Of a stretch of DNA of 59,832 bases, positions 7,497 through 16,193 are shown piece after piece (positions within the stretch are counted from its first letter, which is position 1; each line of letters starts with the position of its first letter). The notes below the pieces were generated by a model. It did no database searches and had not been told where the DNA came from. It was given only the letters and a program-made list of their open reading frames with translations. This DNA is from an uncultured Bacteroidales bacterium. Lineage in GTDB: Bacteria; Bacteroidota; Bacteroidia; Bacteroidales; UBA932. Location: positions 1 to 59,832 of the forward strand of contig CAMHST010000007.1 of NCBI GenBank assembly GCA_946187865.1, given 5' to 3'. Both the position numbers and the translations under genes were made by a program.

Positions 7497-8064
7497 TGCT
7501 CTGTCCTCCGTTGTTTATGGTTTTGAAAGCCTCCAGGGCATTTTTCACGGCCTCCGTATAGGCACGGGACGTAATGGTGGAAGCGGTGATGGCGTCCACG
7601 TCGCCCCCGTCCTTTTTCACGGAAAGGATTTTGCTGGAAGGGTCGAATCCCTTCCACTGGGCCATGAACTTTTCGTCGGTATTGCACTTGGCGCCCAGGC
7701 CGGGGGTCTCCGACTGGGAGAGCACCGAGGTATTGCACACGACACCGTCCGGGGTAACGCCCACCATCAGGGTGAGGTTTCCGCCGAAACCCACCGTCGT
7801 GGACTCGATGGCATATCCCACCACGGAAGCACCTTCCGTAGCCTCATAGTAATTGTACGTTTTGTCACCGACCGAAACCGACTTGTAGGCCGTCTCGGAG
7901 AAAGCGGGCAGCACCTGGGCGATGGCCCGGTTGGTCTTTTCCGCCGCCGCTTTGTCGATGGGATCTTTGGTCAGCGCATAGGCGCCGCCCAGCAGGGCCG
8001 AGCACACCAGGCAGGTTGTACCCAGCACCAGCACCATATTGGTCAGGTTGGATTTTACGGCCAT
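7489..8064 (-). CDS. rnfG: Rnf complex flavoprotein subunit RnfG
   Basis: Periplasm-facing subunit (191 aa) with one N-terminal transmembrane helix (LTNMVLVLGTTCLVCSALLG) and an FMN-binding domain. RnfG carries FMN covalently on a Thr in an S/T-G-A-T-type motif. Here the corresponding segment is DAITASTITS, with T and S at the expected positions but Ser in place of the usual Gly. The retained FGGNLTLMVGV and ETPGLGAKC segments are family hallmarks. It lies between rnfD and rnfE. Confidence 0.93.
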   Translation of the reverse strand: MAVKSNLTNMVLVLGTTCLVCSALLGGAYALTKDPIDKAAAEKTNRAIAQVLPAFSETAYKSVSVGDKTYNYYEATEGASVVGYAIESTTVGFGGNLTLMVGVTPDGVVCNTSVLSQSETPGLGAKCNTDEKFMAQWKGFDPSSKILSVKKDGGDVDAITASTITSRAYTEAVKNALEAFKTINNGGQSNE

Positions 8065-8067
8065 AGC

Positions 8068-9051
8068 TTATTTCCTCCCGAATTTTTTCTGTTTGAAGCC
8101 CATGTTGATGAGCGGAACCAGCGAGTTCATGATCAGGATGGCGAAGGAAACGCCTTCCGGATAGGATCCGAAATAACGGATGAGCACCGTAAGAAGGCCG
8201 ATACCCACGCCGAACACCACACCGCCCCAGGTTGACATGGGGGAGGTCACATAGTCGGTGGCCATGAAGCAGGCACCCAGGATGAGACCGCCGGTGAGCA
8301 GGTTGAAGAGCGGGTCCGTGAAGCGGGCCGGATTGACGCCCCAGAAGACCAGGGAAGTCAGGGCCACGGTGCACAGGATGCTCAGGGTGATCCAAGGCTT
8401 GATGACCTTGCGGATGCACAGGTACACGAAACCGGCCAGAAGGGCCAGTGCGCAGACTTCGCCGGCGCTGCCGCCCAGGTTGGCGAACAGCATCTGGCTG
8501 TAGTTATACCCGTGCTCGGCCATGATATCCTGTACGGTGGCACCCTGCATCAGGCCTTCCTGGATGGCGCCCAGCGGGGTGGCACCCGTGACGGCATCGG
8601 CCCCGAACAGGCCCTGAGGCTGGCTCCAGGTGGTCATGTAGGTAGGGAACGAGACCAGCAGGAACACACGGCCCACCAGGGCGGGATTCCAGATATTCTG
8701 GCCCAGGCCGCCGAACGTCATTTTGGCAACGCCGATGGCTACCACGGCACCGATCACAATCACCCACCAGGGCGTGGTATACGGCACGTTCAGCGCCAGC
8801 AGGATACCGGTAATCACGGCCGACAGGTCCCCGATGGTGGACGGTTTTTTCAGCAGATATTTGGTAATGGCCCACTCCAGCAGCACGCAGGAGGCAACGC
8901 TCACAGCCATCACCAGCATTTCCCTCCATCCGTAGAACACAAAGGAACAGAGGACGGCCGGGACGAGCGCAATCACCACATCCAGCATCAGGGAACGGGT
9001 AGAATCCTTGGAATGGATGTGCGGAGACGGAGATACTATTAATTGACTCAT
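8068..9051 (-). CDS. rnfD: Rnf complex membrane flavoprotein RnfD
   Basis: 327-aa polytopic membrane subunit. It starts with the conserved PSPHIHSKDSTRSLMLDV segment and ends with a cytosolic KQKKFGRK tail. The covalent FMN attachment motif DAVTGATPLG, in which the Thr of GAT is flavinylated, is intact at about residues 156-165. Electrons pass from RnfC through RnfD and RnfG. Spacing to neighbours is 3-6 bp within the operon. Confidence 0.95.
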   Translation of the reverse strand: MSQLIVSPSPHIHSKDSTRSLMLDVVIALVPAVLCSFVFYGWREMLVMAVSVASCVLLEWAITKYLLKKPSTIGDLSAVITGILLALNVPYTTPWWVIVIGAVVAIGVAKMTFGGLGQNIWNPALVGRVFLLVSFPTYMTTWSQPQGLFGADAVTGATPLGAIQEGLMQGATVQDIMAEHGYNYSQMLFANLGGSAGEVCALALLAGFVYLCIRKVIKPWITLSILCTVALTSLVFWGVNPARFTDPLFNLLTGGLILGACFMATDYVTSPMSTWGGVVFGVGIGLLTVLIRYFGSYPEGVSFAILIMNSLVPLINMGFKQKKFGRK

Positions 9052-9057
9052 AGTTGA

Positions 9058-10449
9058 TTACTTTTTAGCGTCAGCACTTGCTTTGGCGGCCTCTGCAGCG
9101 GCTTTGGCAGCAGCGGCACGGGCACGGATATTACCCAGCACGATGCCCTTGCCGATCCGGATGTTGTCCAGCAGCGGAATCTGCGCAGGGCAGGAGTACA
9201 GGCAGCAGCCGCACTCGATGCAGTCCTGGGCGGCATTCTGCTCCATGGCATCCCAGTCTTTGGCGCGGGCGAGTTTGTTCAGCAGGAAAGGTTCCAGACC
9301 CATCGGGCAGGCATCGGCACACTTCCCGCAGCGGATACAATGGCTTTCGGGAGCGCGACGGGTTTCTTTCTCGGTGAGCAGCAGCAGGGCGCCCGTACCC
9401 TTTACGGTGGCGGCGTCCAGGTTGGCCACAGCCCGGCCCATCATGGGACCGCCGCTGATCACTTTGGCGGCATTCTCCGGAACGCCTCCCAGGTAATCCA
9501 GGATATAGCGGAGGGGTGTTCCCACCCGAACCAGCAGGTTCGCCTGCTTGGGGGCGCATTGACCAGTAATGGTAACGGAGTTGTCTACGATGGGCTTGTT
9601 CTTCTGAACCGCATCATATACGGCCAGCGCGGTGGCTACGTTCTGCACCACGGCCCCAACGCTGATAGGGAGGGCGCCGGAACCCACCTGACGGCCCATA
9701 ACGGCGTCGATCAGCTGTTTTTCACCGCCCTGCGGATACATCATCTTCATCTCCATCACCTCGATTCCGCTGAAGCCCAGCTTGCCGATGACCTCACGGA
9801 TATGGGCGATGGCCTCGGGCTTGTTCTCTTCAATGGCGATGGTGCAAGGGACACCGCCCATCACCTGCTTCAGGATGGCGGCTCCCACCACGACCTGCTC
9901 CCCTTTTTCCAGCAGGGTGCGGAAGTCGGAGGTAAGGTAAGGCTCGCATTCGCAGCCGTTGATGATCACCCGCTCGCACTTGGAACCCGGAGGCGGGCTC
10001 AGTTTCACGTGCGTAGGGAAGGTGGCACCGCCAAGGCCCACAACGCCGCCCATACGGATTTTGTCCAGGATGGCCTTGTTGTCGGCGGGAATCTCGGTGA
10101 CCAGGGTGTCGGAGGTGTCAATGGTTTCCAGCCACTCGTCGCCTTCCACCGCAATCTCGATATGGGTGGAGGGGCGGCCGGAGAGGTCTGCCCGGGGGCC
10201 GATGGATTTGACCGTTCCCGACACGGAGGAATGGATGAAGGCGCTCACGAAGCCGCCCGGCTCCGCAATCACCTGACCCACTTTCACTTTGTCTCCCACG
10301 GCCACCACCGGGACAGCGGGGGCGCCGATATGCTGGGCGACGGAAATGTACACGGTGGGAGCCAGGGGAAGCGGCTCGATGCGGCATTCCCGGGACATCT
10401 TGTTGTCGTGCGGATGTACGCCGCCGATAGAGAATGTATGCTTACTCAT
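9058..10449 (-). CDS. rnfC: Rnf complex NADH/ferredoxin-handling subunit RnfC
   Basis: Peripheral cytoplasmic subunit of 463 aa that binds NADH and FMN and holds two 4Fe-4S clusters. The N-terminal SLBB/biotinyl-like region is followed by the Rossmann-like NADH site (GGVVGLGGATFPTHVK). The two ferredoxin motifs are CIRCGKCADACPMG and CIECGCCLYSCPAQ in the last quarter. The C-terminus is a short Ala/Lys-rich tail, common in RnfC. Its start overlaps the rnfB 3' end by 8 bp. Confidence 0.95.
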   Translation of the reverse strand: MSKHTFSIGGVHPHDNKMSRECRIEPLPLAPTVYISVAQHIGAPAVPVVAVGDKVKVGQVIAEPGGFVSAFIHSSVSGTVKSIGPRADLSGRPSTHIEIAVEGDEWLETIDTSDTLVTEIPADNKAILDKIRMGGVVGLGGATFPTHVKLSPPPGSKCERVIINGCECEPYLTSDFRTLLEKGEQVVVGAAILKQVMGGVPCTIAIEENKPEAIAHIREVIGKLGFSGIEVMEMKMMYPQGGEKQLIDAVMGRQVGSGALPISVGAVVQNVATALAVYDAVQKNKPIVDNSVTITGQCAPKQANLLVRVGTPLRYILDYLGGVPENAAKVISGGPMMGRAVANLDAATVKGTGALLLLTEKETRRAPESHCIRCGKCADACPMGLEPFLLNKLARAKDWDAMEQNAAQDCIECGCCLYSCPAQIPLLDNIRIGKGIVLGNIRARAAAAKAAAEAAKASADAKK

Positions 10450-11422
10450 CTTTCTTTTCCTCCTTCACTTTAGCGACAGAGACAGCCTCTGCCGGAGCAT
10501 TTGCCCGTACAGGGTCGCGAAGCGACGCGGAGGCAGAGGCAGCCTCTGCCGCTTTCTGCTGACGGAGTTTAATGCGGGATTTGATGTTCTCTTTATCTAA
10601 GGGCTTGGGGAAATTCACCCCGTGGATGGCACCGGTGGGGCACATGGCCTCACATTCGCGGCAGAGCTTGCACTTGGCAGGATCTATATAGGCCACATTA
10701 CCTTCTACCGTAATGGCGTCGTGCGTACAAGTCTTGGCGCAGATGCCGCAGCCGATACAGGCGTTGGCGCAGGCCTTCTTGGCAACAGGGCCCTTGTCCT
10801 TGTTCACGCAGCTGACGAACTCCCGCATGCCGCGCGGACCCTTCGGCCGGATTTCGATGATGTGCTTGGGGCAGGCCTTGGTGCAGGCGCCGCAGGCGGT
10901 GCACTTTTCCTCATCCACGACAGGCAGTCCCGTCTGAGGATCCATGGAAAGGGCGCCGAACTGGCAGGCGGCCACACAGTCTCCGCAGCCCAGGCAGCCA
11001 TAGGAACAGCCTGTGTCGCCGGCATAAAGGGTAGCCTTCACGGCGCAGGAGGAGAACCCGTCGTAGCTGTTCACCTTGGGACGGGCCTGGCACGTACCAT
11101 TACAGCGCACCACCGCCACCTGGGGGGCTTTGGCTTTCACCTCATAGCCCAGGATAGCGGCCACCTGGGCCATGGTGTCGTTTCCGCCCACCGGACAGTA
11201 ATTGTTGTCCAGGTTGGGCGCTTTCACGGCAGCTTCCGCAAAAGCCCGGCAGCCGGCAAAACCGCAGCCGCCGCAATTGGCACCAGGCATCACCTTTTCC
11301 ACTTCGTCGATCCGGGGGTCTTCCTCTACCTTGAACTTCTTGGCCACCAGATACAGGATCAGGGCCAGCAGAAGTCCCAGGACGGTCACCACCGCGATAG
11401 TCCAAATGATGATGTTAACCAT
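10442..11422 (-). CDS. rnfB: Rnf complex ferredoxin subunit RnfB
   Basis: RnfB accepts electrons from ferredoxin. The 326-aa protein has an N-terminal transmembrane helix (about 4-25) and the RnfB/4Fe-4S domain with C50-G-G-C53 and C58. Several ferredoxin-type Cys clusters follow (CLGCGDCVAAC, CTACGACTKACP, CIGCGICAKTC, CKLCRECEAMCP). The C-terminal tail (from about residue 292) is Ala/Ser/Val-rich and is encoded by a palindromic in-frame element at about 10483-10550. rseC lies 3 bp upstream. The longer multi-cluster form is usual in anaerobic Bacteroidales. Confidence 0.95.
   Translation of the reverse strand: MVNIIIWTIAVVTVLGLLLALILYLVAKKFKVEEDPRIDEVEKVMPGANCGGCGFAGCRAFAEAAVKAPNLDNNYCPVGGNDTMAQVAAILGYEVKAKAPQVAVVRCNGTCQARPKVNSYDGFSSCAVKATLYAGDTGCSYGCLGCGDCVAACQFGALSMDPQTGLPVVDEEKCTACGACTKACPKHIIEIRPKGPRGMREFVSCVNKDKGPVAKKACANACIGCGICAKTCTHDAITVEGNVAYIDPAKCKLCRECEAMCPTGAIHGVNFPKPLDKENIKSRIKLRQQKAAEAASASASLRDPVRANAPAEAVSVAKVKEEKKDE
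10483..10550. repeat. Palindromic in-frame element in the rnfB tail
   Basis: GCCTCTGCC (10485-10493) is inverted as GGCAGAGGC (10532-10540) and repeated directly at 10542-10550. The last two form a near-continuous hairpin with a one-base centre. Inside is a GTCGC-GAA-GCGAC hairpin (10514-10526). The 11-bp direct copies (10483-10493 and 10540-10550) are 57 bp apart, i.e. 19 codons, so the frame is kept. The element encodes the low-complexity C-terminal tail of RnfB. Confidence 0.7.
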
Positions 11423-11425
11423 AAT

Positions 11426-11839
11426 TTATCCTTTTATTGTAAATACATATTCGTTTTTCAGGCGGTCCCGCAGAAGCCACAGGAGCAGATAATACAAGGC
11501 CACGGCTCCAATTCCGGACAATCCCGCAGGGACTTCGGCCACACCCAGGGCCACCAGCAGCAGAATCACACCCAGCAGCACTAGCAGCGGAATAAAGTAG
11601 GCCAGCCACACGGCCTTCATCCCCATGGAGGCTTTCAGCACAACCTCTACCTCGTCGCCGACCCCATAGCCGGCATACGGGTCCGTGGGCACTTCGATCG
11701 CCTTTTCCGCGACATCGGCCATTCCGCACAGCCCGGCGGCATGGCACTGGGAACAGGCCGCATGCTGCTCGATGGCCACAGTGGTGGTCTGGGGGGTTAT
11801 CCGGACAATCCGGCCTTTATGGTTCACCTCTTCTTTCAT
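11426..11839 (-). CDS. rseC: RseC/MucC-family SoxR-reducing system protein
   Basis: 137-aa membrane protein of the RseC/MucC family. In Bacteroidales it heads the rnf operon; in gammaproteobacteria RseC acts with Rnf-type Rsx proteins in reducing SoxR. The N-terminal beta domain contains the Cys cluster CSQCHAAGLCG, and two hydrophobic segments follow (about 82-100 and 104-124). It lies 3 bp before rnfB and overlaps the DUF3108 gene by 4 bp. A link to Rnf assembly or regulation is inferred from its position. Confidence 0.88.
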   Translation of the reverse strand: MKEEVNHKGRIVRITPQTTTVAIEQHAACSQCHAAGLCGMADVAEKAIEVPTDPYAGYGVGDEVEVVLKASMGMKAVWLAYFIPLLVLLGVILLLVALGVAEVPAGLSGIGAVALYYLLLWLLRDRLKNEYVFTIKG

Positions 11840-12663
11840 CGGTCCTGGACAGCGGTTAAATCATATTTCAAGTGGTCGAAGCTTTTCAAATAGCCCCGCA
11901 TGGCGCCTACCCTGAGCGGTGCCCAGAAGGCCACCGGTACCTGGTTGGCATCGTCCGACAGCCATATTTTCACATCTTCGTCGCCGGCGAAAACAGCCCC
12001 CGTAACCACGGAACAGCGCAGGAACCGGCACCGGACTTTCCCGAGTCCTTTAACCTTTACCGTTTCCAGGCCGCAGTTGGTCAGGTGAATATGGAAAATG
12101 GTGTCGTCGATGGCGAAATTGAGCCCGTAATGCTCTCCCTCCTTCATCCGGGAAACGTCCATCCGCCGCAGGAAATACACCAGCGAAGGGATGTCGCACA
12201 CACAGTCTACAAGGGGGATGTCCAGCGTCTTGTTCCCTTCCGAGGTATTCTCCACCCGGGCATGGATTACCCGCGATGCCCAGTCGTAATGGAACAGGTT
12301 GTACGCGGCATACGTACCCTCATGGGTATCCCGCAGGCATTTCTGGGGAACCAGCGACTCCCGGTGAAACCAGCCTTCGAAATGCTCGCGGATTTTGAAA
12401 AACACATCAAAGAAAGGGGCTGTCCGGGCCGACACCGTGCTGTGATACACGGGCAGGCCGTTCTCCATGCCGCCGTTTTCCAGTTGCAGGCGCGCACTGG
12501 CCACTTCCGTATTCACCGCGCCCCATTTGTAAGAGACGCCATACGTGATGTCCTCCCCGGGGGAGAAGACGGTATCCTGGGTGAAAGGAATGCAGGAAGC
12601 CCTTTCCTGCGCAAGGACAGAAAGGGGAAACAAAACGGCCCATATGAAAAACCAGCGGCGCAT
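11836..12663 (-). CDS. DUF3108 domain protein, exported
   Basis: 275 aa with an N-terminal signal peptide (MRRWFFIWAVLFPLSVLAQ). DUF3108 proteins are periplasmic beta-rich proteins of unknown function, frequent in Bacteroidota and Proteobacteria. Supporting segments are the opening FSPGEDITYGVSYKWGAVNT, the middle FEGWFHRES, and the C-terminal VKIWLSDDANQVPVAFWAPL with GYLKSF. It sits between dnaB (2 bp) and rseC (4-bp overlap) in the long minus-strand array. No reaction is known. Confidence 0.85.
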   Translation of the reverse strand: MRRWFFIWAVLFPLSVLAQERASCIPFTQDTVFSPGEDITYGVSYKWGAVNTEVASARLQLENGGMENGLPVYHSTVSARTAPFFDVFFKIREHFEGWFHRESLVPQKCLRDTHEGTYAAYNLFHYDWASRVIHARVENTSEGNKTLDIPLVDCVCDIPSLVYFLRRMDVSRMKEGEHYGLNFAIDDTIFHIHLTNCGLETVKVKGLGKVRCRFLRCSVVTGAVFAGDEDVKIWLSDDANQVPVAFWAPLRVGAMRGYLKSFDHLKYDLTAVQDR

Positions 12664-12665
12664 TC

Positions 12666-14153
12666 TCAGAACTCTGCCTGCTGGTCGAAGTTATAATCGG
12701 AGGGTGCGGATGAAGGGGCATTGACACCGCTGGCCACCGGCCCCTGCTGCGCATAGACATCCAGGCTCTGGTCCGGTTCCACGAACTTCACCTGGGCGGC
12801 CTTATACTTCATTTCAATGTCACAGACCTCTCCGTTACGGTGCTTGGCAATGACCAGATAGGCCTTTTCCTTGTCTTCCGGATTGTCCGACATGCCTACG
12901 AAGTCTGGCCGATGGATAAAGATGACCATATCCGCATCCTGCTCGATGGAGCCGGATTCGCGGAGGTCGCTGAGCTGGGGTTTCCCCATGCCGCCGGTAC
13001 GCTGGACTGCGTTTCGGGAAAGCTGGGACAGGGCGATGATGGGAATGTCCAGTTCCTTGGCAGTAGCCTTGAGCGTACGGGAAATGGCGGCCACTTCCTG
13101 CTCTCGCAGGCCCCTGAGCTCTGCCGGGCCCTGCATCAGCTGCAGATAGTCCACCACAATCAGGCGCACGCCCTTCTGCTTGACCAGGCGTTTGGCCTTG
13201 GTGCGGAACTCCATGATGGGAATGCCCGGCGTGTCGTCGATATACAAGGGAGCCTTGGACAGGCGCTTGAGCGTGTCTTCCAGCTGCACCCACTCGTAGC
13301 TTTCCAGCTTCACGCCGCCTTTGATCTTTTCTCCGGACAGACCGGACTCGGTGGTAATGAGGCGCTTCCCAAGCTGGTCTGCGCTCATTTCCAGGGAGAA
13401 GACGGCAACGGGCATATTGGCATCTACCGCCGCGTTGCGGGCGATGTTGAGGGCGAAGGCGGTCTTACCCACGGAGGGACGGGCCGCCAGGATGATCAGG
13501 TCTGAGCGCTGCCAGCCCTGGGTGACCCGGTCTACGGACGGGAAGCCCGACGGGACACCGGACAGGCCGGTTATCTGCTGCAGCTCCTGAAGGTTGTCCA
13601 GTACGGAATTGATGATGGAGCCGATATCCTGGACATCCCGCTTCACGTTGTTCTGGATAGCGGCGAACACCTTGCTCTGGGCGTTGTCTATGAGGTCGTC
13701 CACGTTGGTGGACTCGTCGAAAGACTGCTTGAGGATTTCGTACGAGGCTGTAATCAGATCCCGCTGGATGGTTTTCTGCTTCAGGATCTTGATGTAATAC
13801 TCAATATGGGCCGCCGCACCGATGTTCTGCGACAGGCGGGCCAGGACGACAGGGCCCCCGACCGCTTCCAGGTTGCCCTGCGCGCGGAGTTTCTCGCTGA
13901 CGGTTACCAGGTCGATGGACACGTGGTCGTTCACCAGCGCCGACATGGCTTCGAAGATCATCCGGTGCTGGGGATCGTAGAAACACGCCGCGGAGAGTTC
14001 CTCCATAGACTCGTCTATGGTGGCCGGCTCTACCAGCATGGCACCCAGCACAGCCTCTTCCACATCCAGCGCCTGCGGGGGTTTATTCCCCATCAGCGTT
14101 TCCAGATTGAGGGGCTGCTCGGAATGGTTCTTTCTGCGCGAAGACTCCGCCAT
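12666..14153 (-). CDS. dnaB: Replicative DNA helicase DnaB
   Basis: Hexameric 5'-3' helicase that unwinds the replication fork. 495 aa. The N-terminal domain (about 25-130) includes the NKPPQALDVEEAVLGAML start typical of DnaB. The RecA-like C-terminal domain has Walker A ARPSVGKT (224-231), Walker B LIVVDYLQLM, and the SLEMS and LSDLRESGSIEQDAD motifs. The tail is Ser/Pro-rich. No intein is present. It lies in an array with the zinc-ribbon gene (11 bp upstream) and DUF3108 downstream. Confidence 0.97.
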   Translation of the reverse strand: MAESSRRKNHSEQPLNLETLMGNKPPQALDVEEAVLGAMLVEPATIDESMEELSAACFYDPQHRMIFEAMSALVNDHVSIDLVTVSEKLRAQGNLEAVGGPVVLARLSQNIGAAAHIEYYIKILKQKTIQRDLITASYEILKQSFDESTNVDDLIDNAQSKVFAAIQNNVKRDVQDIGSIINSVLDNLQELQQITGLSGVPSGFPSVDRVTQGWQRSDLIILAARPSVGKTAFALNIARNAAVDANMPVAVFSLEMSADQLGKRLITTESGLSGEKIKGGVKLESYEWVQLEDTLKRLSKAPLYIDDTPGIPIMEFRTKAKRLVKQKGVRLIVVDYLQLMQGPAELRGLREQEVAAISRTLKATAKELDIPIIALSQLSRNAVQRTGGMGKPQLSDLRESGSIEQDADMVIFIHRPDFVGMSDNPEDKEKAYLVIAKHRNGEVCDIEMKYKAAQVKFVEPDQSLDVYAQQGPVASGVNAPSSAPSDYNFDQQAEF

Positions 14154-14164
14154 AAGGAATAAGG

Positions 14165-14986
14165 CTATTCAAATTCCGGATTAATGATGATGCGGCCGCA
14201 ATGCTCGCAGATGATCAGCTTGCGGTTGGAGGCAATCTCTACGCGGCGCTGCGGGGTGATGGTGTTGAAGCAGCCTCCGCAGGAGTCTCCGTTGTAGATG
14301 CCCACCACGGCCAGATGGTTGTGCACGCTGGCACGGATGCGCTCATAGGCGCTCATGGTGCGGGCGTCGATCTTGGCGGCGCATTCGTCGCGGCGCTTCT
14401 GGAGCACGGCCTCTTCCTTGGCGGTGGATTCCACGATGGCGTCCAGCTCTTCCTTCTTGGCTTTCAGGTCATCGTTGCGGATGGAAAGACGGTCTTTGAT
14501 ATCCTCGGCCTGGGCCTTGAGGGCGCCGATCTCTGCACGGGTGTCAACGATCTTCTTCTCTTCAATCTGGCGGAGCAGTTCCTGGTTCTCGATCTCCTTG
14601 TTCAGGGAATCGTACTCCCGGGAGTTGGAGATGGTTTCCAGCTGGCGCTGATACTTCTCGATGGTGCTTTCATGCTCCGCAATGGAGAGTTTGGCATCCG
14701 CGATGTTCCGGTTCATCTGATCCATGGTGGCCGAAATGGCCGCGCTGCGCTCCTTCAGGGAAGCGATTTCGTCTTCCAGGGCTGCCACCTCCGAGGGGAG
14801 CTCACCGCGAAGCTGGATGATCTTGTCAATCTCGGAATCCGCTGCCTGCAGCTCATACAAGGTCTTGAGTTTTTCCTCTACGGGCATGTCGGAATCGGCG
14901 AAATTCTTCTGCAGGGACACAAAAGTCTCCCTGTTGTCGATCGGGGCCTCCACTTTCTTGGCGGCGGTAGTTTTCTTGGTTGCCAT
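14165..14986 (-). CDS. Coiled-coil C4 zinc-ribbon protein (CT398-like)
   Basis: 273 aa from ATG 14986; an upstream ATG at 14998 adds only four residues. The bulk (about 30-200) is a long heptad-rich coiled coil. The C-terminus is a C4 zinc ribbon with CGGC (GDSCGGCFNTITP) and CEHC. This matches the CT398/FlaXX-type 'zinc ribbon domain protein' family, often next to the Nif3-like gene as here (30 bp). Chlamydial CT398 binds sigma-54 and secretion components; a nucleic-acid or protein-scaffold role is possible, but the Bacteroidota function is unknown. Confidence 0.85.
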   Translation of the reverse strand: MATKKTTAAKKVEAPIDNRETFVSLQKNFADSDMPVEEKLKTLYELQAADSEIDKIIQLRGELPSEVAALEDEIASLKERSAAISATMDQMNRNIADAKLSIAEHESTIEKYQRQLETISNSREYDSLNKEIENQELLRQIEEKKIVDTRAEIGALKAQAEDIKDRLSIRNDDLKAKKEELDAIVESTAKEEAVLQKRRDECAAKIDARTMSAYERIRASVHNHLAVVGIYNGDSCGGCFNTITPQRRVEIASNRKLIICEHCGRIIINPEFE

Positions 14987-15016
14987 ATAATTTATCAATC
15001 GATTAATATTTTACAA

Positions 15017-15796
15017 TCAAAAGTAGTGGACAGGGTTGCTCCTGCCCAGATTGGCGCATTTGTAGCTTGCAAAGGTAGGAAAATTTTTCCGTATCTCTGC
15101 CAAGAAAATATCCACAATCTCCACTTCGCTCTCAAAATGGCCGATGTCCATGACCATGAATCCGTCGGGCGTGAAAAAATTGTGGTAGGAAACATCCGCC
15201 GTGATATACAGCTGGGCGCCGGCATTAAGGGCAAGGCCGATCTCCGAACCGCCGCTTCCGCCAAGGAGCGCCACCCGGGAAATGGGCGTTTCCAGGGGCT
15301 TGGAACTGCGGATGAGCTGCACGCCGAAGCGCTCTTTCACGAAAGCGATGGCTTCCGCTCCGGTCATCGGCTTTTCCCAATTGCCGATGCATCCCAGGCC
15401 GTAGCCCTCCGGGCCGGGTTCCAGGAACTCCACGTCTTTGAGGCCGATCCGCTCCGCCATGGCGCCGCTCACGCCCCGTGCCACCTTATCCGCCGTAGTA
15501 TGGGCGGCATACACGGCCACTCCTTGCTTCACGGCCTTCATCACGGCCGCGCCCACGGGATCGTCGGCGCTGATGTGGCGGATGCCCTTGAAGATGAGCG
15601 GGTGATGCGTGACCACCATGTCGCAGCCCTTCTCCACAGCCTCGTCAATCAGTTCCGGCGTGCAGTCGAAGCCCACCAGGACGCCCTTTACAGGGTCTTC
15701 GGGGCTGCCGATCAGCAGCCCGCTGTTGTCCCAGCTTTCCTGGATAGAGAGCGGGGCGAAGGCCTCCAGGGCACGCGTGATGTCCCCTACTTTCAT
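15017..15796 (-). CDS. Nif3-like dinuclear metal centre protein
   Basis: 259 aa of the Nif3/YbgI family, toroidal hexamers with two metal ions, annotated variously as GTP cyclohydrolase I type 2 homologues. The metal ligands can be seen in VVTHHPLIF (about 58-66), AAHTTAD and the C-terminal DIGHFESE. Its start overlaps merR by 4 bp and the zinc-ribbon gene follows. The true substrate is not settled for this family. Confidence 0.9.
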   Translation of the reverse strand: MKVGDITRALEAFAPLSIQESWDNSGLLIGSPEDPVKGVLVGFDCTPELIDEAVEKGCDMVVTHHPLIFKGIRHISADDPVGAAVMKAVKQGVAVYAAHTTADKVARGVSGAMAERIGLKDVEFLEPGPEGYGLGCIGNWEKPMTGAEAIAFVKERFGVQLIRSSKPLETPISRVALLGGSGGSEIGLALNAGAQLYITADVSYHNFFTPDGFMVMDIGHFESEVEIVDIFLAEIRKNFPTFASYKCANLGRSNPVHYF

Positions 15797-16110
15797 AGTG
15801 CTTTCCTCACGGCTTTCAACTGGGCCTGGATTTCCTTGAGAATCGTGAGGGCTTTCACCTGTTTTTCCACGGAACGGCGGTCCTGCTGCAGACGGAGGGC
15901 GGCGCCCTCCAGGGTGAGCCCCTGCTTTTTCACCAGGAACTGGATCTGCTGCAACGTTTCCACATCTTCCGGATGGTACAGGCGGTTGCCCTTGGCATTG
16001 CGGTCCGGCTTGATGAACTTCTCGAAATAATTGCTCCAGTAGCGTACAGCTGAAGTGTTTTCACCCAGCAGCTGCGCTACTTCTCCCATCGTGTATATTA
16101 ATTTGGCCAT
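15793..16110 (-). CDS. MerR-family transcriptional regulator, short
   Basis: 105-aa MerR-type regulator. The winged helix-turn-helix reads YTMGEVAQLLGENTSAVRYW (6-25) then LYHPEDVETLQQIQFLVKKQ. A short dimerisation helix follows, with no effector domain or cysteines, so it probably responds to dimer or DNA state only. It starts the Nif3/dnaB/rnf array. The -7 box at 16117-16124 is only 6 nt upstream of the ATG. Target genes are unknown; autoregulation of the array is possible. Confidence 0.88.
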   Translation of the reverse strand: MAKLIYTMGEVAQLLGENTSAVRYWSNYFEKFIKPDRNAKGNRLYHPEDVETLQQIQFLVKKQGLTLEGAALRLQQDRRSVEKQVKALTILKEIQAQLKAVRKAL

Positions 16111-16116
16111 ATGTTA

Positions 16117-16124
16117 CAAAGATA
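16117..16124 (-). promoter_or_regulatory. -7 promoter box of merR
   Basis: On the minus strand TATCTTTG spans 16124-16117, with six bases between its G and the ATG (16110). The 5' untranslated leader would be nearly absent. Confidence 0.6.
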
Positions 16125-16168
16125 GCAATTTTTCCCATTCGCGGGGCAAATCGGCCCATTATTAACCC

Positions 16169-16193
16169 AAAAAGCGAACTGTCAAGCTTTTTT
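16169..16193 (-). terminator. Intrinsic terminator of trmB, overlapping its stop codon
   Basis: AAAAAGC (16169-16175) and GCTTTTT (16186-16192) form a hairpin with a 10-base loop that contains the trmB stop codon (16182-16184). On the minus strand the stem is followed by T-rich sequence. It would end the trxA-trmB array just before merR. Confidence 0.55.

Noticed and set aside
6276..7526. A 416-codon plus-strand open frame opposite rnfA/rnfE
   Set aside because: A His/Gln/Gly-rich mirror of hydrophobic minus-strand genes. RnfA and RnfE are unambiguous.
14201..16030. A 609-codon plus-strand open frame opposite the zinc-ribbon, Nif3 and merR genes
   Set aside because: It spans three unrelated genes in antisense and has no recognisable domain.
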